Of a stretch of DNA of 64,000 nt, positions 56,568 to 64,000 are shown piece by piece (position 1 is the stretch's first letter; every line of letters begins with the position of its first letter). Made by a program: the position numbers and the translations under genes. Source of the stretch: Plasmopara viticola (taxonomy: Eukaryota; Oomycota; Peronosporomycetes; Peronosporales; Peronosporaceae); the NCBI GenBank assembly GCA_001695595.3, contig MBPM02000060.1:186001-250000 (forward strand), read 5' to 3'. The notes under the pieces were generated by a model. It saw only the letters and a program-made list of their open reading frames with translations. It ran no database searches and had not been told where the DNA came from.

Positions 56568-56894
56568 ATGACTCGACAAGCTTTTTTGTCTCAAGCGTTT
56601 CCAATTGCAGTCGTTGCGCTCAGCTACTCGGTCGGAATTGCTGCTGCTTTATCACTACCAGTCGGCAGATTTTCTTTACCAAATAGGAGTTGTGCTTCTT
56701 CATTACCGCTACTGTCGCTAGAATGTGGTGGACTATCGTCTACGTCCGCTGCCTCTTTGAAAATGGGTCAATACGACATCAAGCCAGAAGAATATCACGA
56801 CAAATTTCTTGAGTATGCGAGCGGCGCTGTCTCTTATGACGACCAATCACTGCCAAATCGTTGCTGTAAGAGACTATACAACAACAAAGTATGA
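56568..56894 (+). CDS. Candidate small secreted protein or first exon
   Basis: The 108-aa frame starts at an ATG and opens with a plausible signal peptide (hydrophobic core IAVVALSYSVGIAAALS, cut near residue 29). A Ser/Leu-rich part and a hydrophilic block MGQYDIKPEEYHDKFLEYAS follow. A GTAAGA inside the end of the frame could be a 5' splice site, so the last residues may not be coding. No RXLR or LFLAK motif is seen. The family is not recognised and no expression evidence is available. Confidence 0.35.
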   Translation: MTRQAFLSQAFPIAVVALSYSVGIAAALSLPVGRFSLPNRSCASSLPLLSLECGGLSSTSAASLKMGQYDIKPEEYHDKFLEYASGAVSYDDQSLPNRCCKRLYNNKV

Positions 56895-57675
56895 AACAAA
56901 ATGCCATGAGGTCGAAGCAATAAGGTCTGAATACTTCGAGATACATATAAATTTCCAGCAAACTTATACTTTTACTCGGCGATAGGTTCTACGGTGTTCA
57001 TGGCTGATGTTGACGCGGAGGAACATGGCAAGGTTGCGTGTAAGTCGCGTGTAAGAAGTATGTTTTGGGTAAAGATGCAGTGTAACATCTGAGAATTGGT
57101 ATCTGACCGAGAATCAACCGTTCAGCCAATCAGAAGCCATGAGGGCCACTCAAGCACGCGAATGCAAACCAGGACCCAGCATTACCATACGGCGGTTCTT
57201 TAGTAAAGCACAGCGCGATGACTCTAGTTCAGTCATATACCTCGCTAATAATTTATCGGGTCCACGTCGGGGTCTTCGATATTTCAAATTGGGTGCAACG
57301 ATTTCTTGGATTTTAGACTTCTGACTGAACTTTAAACCCACTGCGGCACCTCCGTTAATAGTGGTTTTAGATGTTCAGTCTAAGAGTACTACTGACTTCC
57401 TAGCACAGCGTAGGGCATTTAAGACATAGCATGGATGCGGTGAGGTGGAAGGACAGCAACCACCCTGAGCCGTACATTCCGTCTCGTGTCATCAGTCTTG
57501 TGTATTTATCACTTTGGCCTTTTATGGGGACTGCCAGCTCGCGTCGCACGACTGGTTGATTGATTTATTACTAAGTACAGAGAGAGGTTCTACTTCCGCT
57601 CGATATGCTGCGATTATCACAGTTTGCAATTGTTGTAAATACACATATGAGTCAGGACTTGACGTGCTTGCTACG

Positions 57676-58884
57676 ATGGCGTTTAATAGTTCAAGTGTTC
57701 CAGCCGGCATTAAAAAAGCCTCGTCAAATGTTACTGCGCTAGATTCTGAAAGCTTGAACTCAAGTAGTTCGCATGCTGCAGTAGCAGACCTAACACCGAC
57801 AATGGATGACGCCAAGGGCAATGAGTTGCTTGCCACGAGCACAGTCCTAACAGTGGGCATCACTGCTGCGTCAATAATCGCGATAGTGGTCGTCCTCTTT
57901 GTAGTTTGTCTTCGCCGACGAGATGAGTCCACGTTGTCTTCACCAATCAGTCGCAGAGTCTCCGTGTTCCAAGGGGTGACAACAACGACGGCGTCAAAGC
58001 GAGCTTTGATCATCGTCGCAGCAAGCACACCGTCGACAGGCGTTGCTTCTCCGCGGCCACCTTTGTTGCATACGTTTAAGATGTCAGGGCTGTCAACAGA
58101 AGAAGTGTCCGTCGACCAGTTCGCTCTTGGTGCTGATGACTCTCATCGAAATAAAGTACTTGATGCACCACAAGCTCACGAAGTACTTGGTGGACCACAA
58201 ACACCCCAAGAGACGAGCGAGGCAACTGCTCATGCAACATCCTTCTCGATGTTTAGCAAACTGCGATCTTCATTGCCGAGTTTTGCAATCTTGAAAACAT
58301 CACACGCTAGTCCACCCAGTGACATAAAGAGGGATACGATAGACATCCGTGAGCTGACGACATCCTTAGCACAGACGGAGCCAACCAATCATCACGTAAA
58401 ACCCGTTGGCAATGTATCTCTTGAAGCAAAACAAGCAGATGCGTGGAGATACCGATCCGATACGTGCTGGTCAATTGACCCAGGAAGTGACAGCGAAACG
58501 GAAATTGGGGGCTTTATAATGCCTACACATTTCAATGCGCTTAATAGGGCCGTGACGTCAAATCAAAGTTTGGACACGAATGCAGACTCAAACGACTTAG
58601 CGCTTAAAGATGCACACGGCAATAGCTTGGACCAATTTTCTTGTCTAGAAGACCTCGTTGTCTACTTGTCCGACTGCAGAGGACTCTATTCCACTTCAGT
58701 CGCTGAGAGTGAAACATACAGCTTTGTTGGGTCGAACTTTTCGACCAGCCTCGACTACTATGGCGATTCTATGTCTGAGTATGGCACCTCCTTTCTTGAC
58801 GATGTTGACAGCGAAAGCTCTAGCAGTAGTTTTGCAAGTGGCCACAGTATTGATCTCGCTTGCGTGCGAGAGGAAGAATTTTAG
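57676..58884 (+). CDS. single-pass membrane protein with Ser/Thr-rich ectodomain and acidic tail
   Basis: The 402-aa protein from the first in-frame ATG has a Ser/Thr/Asn-rich outer segment of about 50 residues with N-glycosylation-type sites (NSSS, NVTA). One membrane helix follows (about 54-78, VLTVGITAASIIAIVVVLFV), with an Arg-rich stop-transfer signal (CLRRRDE). The cytoplasmic tail of about 320 residues is rich in Ser, Asp and Tyr and ends in an acidic stretch. No enzymatic domain is visible. No signal peptide precedes the outer segment. The frame stays open upstream to 57514, where it begins with TTG, so an upstream exon could hold the true N-terminus. It converges on the similar gene at 59152-60801. 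The layout suggests a surface sensor or adaptor; the function is unknown. Confidence 0.7.
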   Translation: MAFNSSSVPAGIKKASSNVTALDSESLNSSSSHAAVADLTPTMDDAKGNELLATSTVLTVGITAASIIAIVVVLFVVCLRRRDESTLSSPISRRVSVFQGVTTTTASKRALIIVAASTPSTGVASPRPPLLHTFKMSGLSTEEVSVDQFALGADDSHRNKVLDAPQAHEVLGGPQTPQETSEATAHATSFSMFSKLRSSLPSFAILKTSHASPPSDIKRDTIDIRELTTSLAQTEPTNHHVKPVGNVSLEAKQADAWRYRSDTCWSIDPGSDSETEIGGFIMPTHFNALNRAVTSNQSLDTNADSNDLALKDAHGNSLDQFSCLEDLVVYLSDCRGLYSTSVAESETYSFVGSNFSTSLDYYGDSMSEYGTSFLDDVDSESSSSSFASGHSIDLACVREEEF

Positions 58885-59151
58885 CAAGTACTCGTTAATA
58901 AGTGGATTCGGCACGCAAATGATCATCACCACTCTACCTGTTTTTAGGAAAACTGGTTGATTTTCAGTAGCAAGTTGCAACCTCTAAGGCAGACAAATAG
59001 GATCGTTACCCTTCATGACGAAGTCTTGGCTACTTGTCAGTGAAATTGTAGAGCTTTAACTTTGCTACACCGTGGTTTCTTCGCAATTTACATGTATATC
59101 ACTCTTACTCTCTACAAATACTACTTCCAAAGTGAGCCTAAAGAACACAAA

Positions 59152-60801
59152 CTAGAATCTGTGACGATTAGGATCGCTGCTAAGACTCCCGTACCCCGAA
59201 TCGAACGACATGGCCACGCGACTCGAGTTCATGCTCATTTCCGATGGATGCATATGTTCGCTAGCCTCCGTATCACGCGTAGTGTACTCATAGCTTGAGG
59301 GACTCGAAACAAAGCTCTCAATCGGACTCAAGGTATCCGAATAGATTGTCTGCTGATCGAATTCCTCCCTCACAGACTCGGTTGAGACTTTTGAATATCG
59401 TAGACGGTCCTCGGTGGATGTTTCGCTGAGCTCTCGAAATGAGTCAATCGAGTTCTTCTCCGACTCGAACATGCGCTCACTTGTTTGCTGTGTATCAGTG
59501 CTTATGATCGACGAGAAGCGCTCGTAAGTGTTGGACGTGTCGTAAATTGGGTGGGAAGTTGGCGAGGGCAGTTTTGATACCGACGGACCGTGCGATGTGT
59601 TGAATTGAAGTTGTGATGCACCGACATTATTGTAGTAGCTAGAAGTCAAGCGGACTTCACTGTCACCAGCTTGTACGCTCTCGAAACGTGCGAAACTACC
59701 CGACATTTTGCCTTCTACCTCAGAACAGAAGCGTTGCTGTTGCTCTGAACCGTGAGGGTAGTTGTTTTTAGCACTGTAAATACCAACAAAGTCCTCTGTA
59801 GAGCTTTCGCGTGAAGCGGCCGTGCTTTGTCCACGATTAATCTTTTTTGGGTAGTAATTTCCATGAAATTGTTGCGTCACTGCCTCCAAGGAAATGTCTT
59901 CGTTTTCGGTGGGTGTTCCCACCTCAGCGTTTTTACGGCCCTGATTTTTGCGGACTGCAATGATGATTGCAAGGAAAACAAACATTGAGACAGCACCCAC
60001 GAGGATGAAAATCGCCATCAATCGCGTTCCTAACCAATCTGCTTTAGAAGATGAGCCGTTGTTGGTATCGAGAGATTGCGTCGATTCACCGTCAGATGGC
60101 TGGAGATCTTGCTTCTTAAGTGGAGTAGGGGCCTTCGTTTGATCTAAATGGATCGTGCCACTACCAGCAGTGCTCATCTCAACTTCAACTGACGCATTAG
60201 ATCTTGCCTTCTTAGACGGTAATGCGGTTTTTTTTGCCTTTGTGGGACTTGCTGTAGCGTTCGAGTCAATGCTTGCATTTCTCGTGTCAATTGTAGCATT
60301 CGCACTCGAGTTTGGGAATACGATATACGAATTCGAGTTTCCCTCCACGAAAGCATTACTGCCATCGACGACACCGTTTTGAGAGCTGGCGTCTAATCCA
60401 ACGTCAATGTCATCGAACCCAGAACTATCGTGTGAGAACGACTTATCCGTGCTAGCGCAGGACTCGCGAAGAAACGGGCCACTGCTTTTACACATCGTAG
60501 CGTCGTCGTCCCCAACGCAGACGACCCAGGCAACTGTCACTCCCCCGACAGACTCGACTCGTTTCTCCCGGCAGGAACAAACACCACAAAGTGGCGCGGT
60601 TTCAGTCTCAGTAGAGTTTGTACATTCCACATACCCATCAGGAAATAGCCTAGTCGGGTCGGAGAGATTAATGGCATGATAGAAGTTCTCGGACGCATAG
60701 CTGCATACACCAAGTGTGACGTCAGTCGACGTGACGGCAGCGCAAATCTGCGTGGCAATTGAAGCTACGAGGTATTGAAACTGCCATCGCCGAAGTGTCA
60801 T
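59152..60801 (-). CDS. type I membrane protein with Cys-rich ectodomain and long Ser-rich tail
   Basis: The 549-aa protein from ATG 60801 has a good signal peptide (hydrophobic YLVASIATQICAAV, cut near residue 24). Next is an ectodomain with eight cysteines in the first ~110 residues (clusters CGVCSC and others), then a long Ser/Thr/Asn-rich stalk. One membrane helix lies at about 259-281 (MAIFILVGAVSMFVFLAIII), with a Lys/Arg stop-transfer. The tail of about 265 residues has many Ser/Thr/Tyr residues likely to be phosphorylated. The frame continues upstream to a GTG at 60849, but ATG 60801 places the signal peptide properly. No known domain is recognised. Its 3' end faces that of the 57.7-kb gene, 267 bases away. 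Similar topology suggests the two may be related in origin or role. Confidence 0.78.
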   Translation of the reverse strand: MTLRRWQFQYLVASIATQICAAVTSTDVTLGVCSYASENFYHAINLSDPTRLFPDGYVECTNSTETETAPLCGVCSCREKRVESVGGVTVAWVVCVGDDDATMCKSSGPFLRESCASTDKSFSHDSSGFDDIDVGLDASSQNGVVDGSNAFVEGNSNSYIVFPNSSANATIDTRNASIDSNATASPTKAKKTALPSKKARSNASVEVEMSTAGSGTIHLDQTKAPTPLKKQDLQPSDGESTQSLDTNNGSSSKADWLGTRLMAIFILVGAVSMFVFLAIIIAVRKNQGRKNAEVGTPTENEDISLEAVTQQFHGNYYPKKINRGQSTAASRESSTEDFVGIYSAKNNYPHGSEQQQRFCSEVEGKMSGSFARFESVQAGDSEVRLTSSYYNNVGASQLQFNTSHGPSVSKLPSPTSHPIYDTSNTYERFSSIISTDTQQTSERMFESEKNSIDSFRELSETSTEDRLRYSKVSTESVREEFDQQTIYSDTLSPIESFVSSPSSYEYTTRDTEASEHMHPSEMSMNSSRVAMSFDSGYGSLSSDPNRHRF

Positions 60802-60849
60802 GATGAGCTTTACAAGTCTAATACCTTCGGACGAGAAAGTAAAATGCAC

Positions 60850-61424
60850 CTACAGCTGGGCAACCTTTATCATCTAAATCAGCTGCACCTTTGCTCCCAT
60901 ACTTCATGAACATCAAATATAGACGCAGGCCTTCTGGGAACTTAAGTCTCTCCGCGAGAGCTCTTATCACAGATGGTCAGTACGACTGTTGCCTGTCGTC
61001 GTCCACACCACGAGATGATCCAGATTGCTAGGGCTACATAGCATGTGCTGTAGAGTTTGGCAAGAGGAGCTGAACAGCTGAATCCTTGATACGATCTATT
61101 TTCTGGTCATCAGAACCCAGATTGCGACAAGGAAGATACACTATTGACTCTGCCGTTGTTGTAAAAACCATGTCTTGAAATACATTGATGTTCAGTTACA
61201 AGTTTTGTCTTACTCTGACCTTAACAGATGGCTCCACTCTAGTACGTTCAGACTTAGTGCTTAAGTCGGACCATCTTGCAATGAAAATATCAGAACACGC
61301 TTGCTGCTTTTGCTATCTTCCTTATGATATTATGTGGCGACAGTGTGGTTTGCCGCTTCTGGGGCGCTGAATACAGAAATAGACCGCTAAAACATTTAAA
61401 GAGCGCTCACCAGTTATTTGACAC
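60850..61424. other. Intergenic stretch
   Basis: Upstream region of the minus-strand membrane protein. No gene seen. Confidence 0.5.
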
Positions 61425-61436
61425 TGTAGAATTGTA

Positions 61437-61697
61437 CCTCCTTCCAAGCGCGGGGATTCGGGCAGGTGCTCTCGGGCATCTGCAGGTCTCTAACGAGTCT
61501 CACCCTCGACGCGACGGTCCCCAGCACCAGGGCGCCACCTGGGCTCTTACCAAGTCAGAGCTAAACAAAATAATGGAAGACCTCACGACCTCGGTGCTGG
61601 CTGCACTGCCCGCCGAACGAGACCCAACGTATGCGGACACCACTCTATGCCGTGGACTAGCCTGGCAACGCGATAACGTAATACAATACAATACAAA
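61437..61697 (+). mobile_element. Short non-autonomous relative of the 22.3-kb element (copy 3)
   Basis: The 261-bp element lies between TGTAGAATTGTA at 61425-61436 and 61698-61709, a 12-bp target duplication. It is truncated at the 5' end, has the two shared internal junctions, and has two extra small deletions of its own. Its tail is AATAC repeats. Confidence 0.9.
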
Positions 61698-61709
61698 TGT
61701 AGAATTGTA

Positions 61710-64000
61710 TATTGTAATGAAAATAAAACGGTTCTGCGTACTCACTGCAAGTTAGACGCCTGAGGACCTCAACTAAACCTGTTTATGTGCCTCAACTAAG
61801 GACTTTTTACATACAAGGTGAAAGGAAGGTGGGGTGCAGAAACGACACAAGGTTCGTGCATATCGTTGTTAAGAGAACACCAGCTCTAAGATCCAAAAAA
61901 ATGTCCTGCTTTCATCTATACGTAACGTTAAATCATCAGGTTCATACATTAAAACGAACGTTTGGTGAATCGAGGTGTGTAAAAATTCGATTTTGATGGC
62001 GTCGAATGCTGTTTGCTTCAGACTTGTATGCGAGGCATGACGTTTTTGGAGGGCCACAAGTCCTGGTTTAAAAAGAGGATAAGACCTTACGTTCGACCCG
62101 CTTTGCTTCCAGCAGAGCTTTTCGAGTCATTGACCTTCCCTTGCTAGAGAGCAGAAGAACCATTAGCATGAACAATAAACCGTGTCTGTAATGTGTTTGA
62201 TATCGGAATATATAAAAGAGACTAATACGGCCAAAGACATGAGTATGGAACATGGGCTTGTACGTTGGCCACTGATAGGAGCTCAGAAGACACAGCACTC
62301 ACTGTACGTCATGTGGGAAATCTAAGCCACGACAATATGGGTAAGACCATATCACTACACGTGAAGCGGCACTTAAATTACGGAGCAGTGCTCGTACAAC
62401 ACAGTACTTACTGCATGGCTTGGGTGACATGCAGTAAGTGCTGTGTTGTAGATTTCATGCCAAGGCAGCAAGAGCGAGGCTTGATTCCATAAAGTAGCAC
62501 GTAATTCACAAAGCTACATACTCAAAAGACATAATTCGCTGCATTTCGTAACGGCGCGGCTTGCGTTCAGCCAAGGCAGCAAGGCTGAAGGCCAGGTCCT
62601 CGTGGAGTGGCATGAGTCACGCTTGTAAAGACCAGCATTTTTTACTGCAAACTTTGCAGAATATGACCGGCTGTAGGTCGAGGCATCGACGGCCCGATTC
62701 TGATGTTGCAAGCGAAATGACATGTGACCCACAGAGCACCACTCGTCGTTGACAGCGGTCGCTGTAAGTCCGTCATGATACAGTTAACCGGAGGGCGAGG
62801 ACTTCGAGGTGCTGCATTTCTGATGTTGCATATACGGCTGAGCAGAGGCTCAATGAGTAAAGCACTTTGCTTGATGTCATCGTTGACGTCGGCTCACTAA
62901 TGAACAATCGTGTCGACACCGATCATATTACCGGAAGCGTTGATGTCGTCAAGAACAAGACGGCGTTGCATGACGCTCGTTGAGCTGTCTCGATCATTGT
63001 CACTTAACGGGATATCGTACTTACGCAAGCATACCGTGTGACATTCGGAGACTGTGCGCTTGGCTCGTGTGCTAAATATGTTGTTTGTCCCATCCCTGAC
63101 GATGCACTAATGCGAGCGACAAATTCTAAGGCTTAATCAGGTTATTTTGCGGATGTCTGAGTTTCAGCACATTTCGCAATGAACCAAATCCGGGGAGGTC
63201 ACACGTGTTAAGAAAATGCAGCCTCAAGTTCAAGGGTATGATTCCCCGTTACACGTGATCTATCACTTGGTTGTCTCAAGTCACTTGTTGCTTACAGGTA
63301 AGCTGCTTCGCCTCTATAGGCGGCGCTTATATCCGTTTCTTCCATTTTCTGATTCGTGTCTGAGCTCAAATTTGGTCACTCGCTATTTTAAGACGAAAAG
63401 AATCAGTCCCGAACCAAAATAATTGACTTTATCGACGTAGGTAGATTGCGAGAATACCGTACAACAACAAGGCGGCAGCTCCTGCTTAACCAACTGGGAC
63501 CCTGTGTTTGACCGTCACCTTGCATAAAAAACTTACTTTATCGTCTTTATGAAGGAGCCGTCAGCTGATTTTTTAAAGTACTCGCATAAGCGTCTGGTGC
63601 ATAAAATATATGCTCAATTAAGCTCTTGTGTGATGGTGTTGACTCACCAACAGTCGTCTTTAATTGCAATTGCACTGCAAGCTGATACTTCTCGACTTTG
63701 TTGACTGATATGCCAACCAAAAGCGTAAGCCGTGCAATATGTTTCATCGCTCTCCGTATACGTAAATTACTGTAATGTGAGGCCGCTCTTTTGTTTAAAA
63801 ATCGTAAATGTCTTGCTTACGTCAAAAATAAGCTGACACTTGACAGATAAAGAGAACTCATCAATTAGTGGGTCACACAAAGCAAGCCTTGGATATCTGA
63901 AGTGATCAAATGAATCGTCTATACGATAGCTTACGGAAGTGACAAGAATCACCACAGAACAAGATGTGCCTTATCTTCAGAAACACTGCCGGTGACGCCA
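61710..64000. other. Intergenic stretch to the window end
   Basis: Only short frames without known domains. One strong hairpin at 62395-62450. Confidence 0.5.
62395..62450. repeat. 23-bp inverted repeat
   Basis: Left arm 62395-62417 (TACAACACAGTACTTACTGC...) pairs with 62428-62450 with a single wobble position and a 10-base loop. Confidence 0.9.

Noticed and set aside
1..64000. CRISPR arrays, bacterial operons, phage or viral genomes
   Set aside because: No regularly spaced repeats and no bacterial gene layout; the genes are eukaryotic.

Overview
This window looks like nuclear DNA of an oomycete, most likely a plant-associated member of the Peronosporales such as a downy mildew or Phytophthora relative. 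The reasons are long intronless reading frames, a full-length PDR/ABCG transporter, Inr/FPR-like core promoters close to start codons, low gene density, and nested Ty1/copia, LINE and SINE elements in AT-rich intergenic DNA. The genus is an inference; no species marker was identified.

Layout. 0-5.2 kb is a compact gene cluster on the plus strand: fimbrin/plastin (EF-hand region, Trp-Pro-Pro repeats, four CH domains), a TIPIN/Csm3/Swi3 replication-fork protein, and a BAHD-like acyltransferase. 5.2-11.4 kb has no gene I can support. 11.4-18.9 kb is an old, decayed LINE (endonuclease, reverse transcriptase, zf-RVT end) split inside its RT domain by a young, intact Ty1/copia retrotransposon (12633-17247). 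The copia element has 301-bp LTRs that differ at one base, a 5-bp target duplication, and a half-tRNA-type primer site that contains the Gag-Pol start codon. 19.2-19.7 kb holds a nuclear fragment resembling mitochondrial large-subunit rRNA and a tRNA-like SINE head. 20.2-22.2 kb has two housekeeping genes: a tandem ubiquitin-like/helical (BAG-type) protein and the cap-binding protein CBP20.

22.3-23.5 kb is an internally deleted non-LTR element with an intact 12-bp target duplication. Two smaller relatives at 29.2 and 61.4 kb share the same two internal deletion junctions, so this is a non-autonomous family that spread in its deleted form. 30.7-35.0 kb is the PDR-type ABC transporter. 35-47.7 kb is gene-poor, with LTR-like fragments, a Ty3/gypsy integrase remnant and a dispersed diverged repeat. 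47.7-49.5 kb is a D-3-phosphoglycerate dehydrogenase-like gene (serine biosynthesis family) that lacks the usual catalytic glutamate. 50.3-50.6 kb is a complete tRNA-derived SINE with target duplications. 57.7-60.8 kb is a convergent pair of single-pass membrane proteins with Ser/Thr-rich outer parts and Ser/Tyr/Asp-rich cytoplasmic tails. The rest is repeat-derived or unrecognised DNA with five strong inverted repeats, the best being a 46-bp-arm hairpin at 52.6 kb.

The host genes do not form one pathway; they are ordinary single-copy-type genes separated by transposon-rich stretches. The mobile DNA is the informative part: it records nested insertions of different ages, two non-autonomous families, and a copia element that appears intact and recent.
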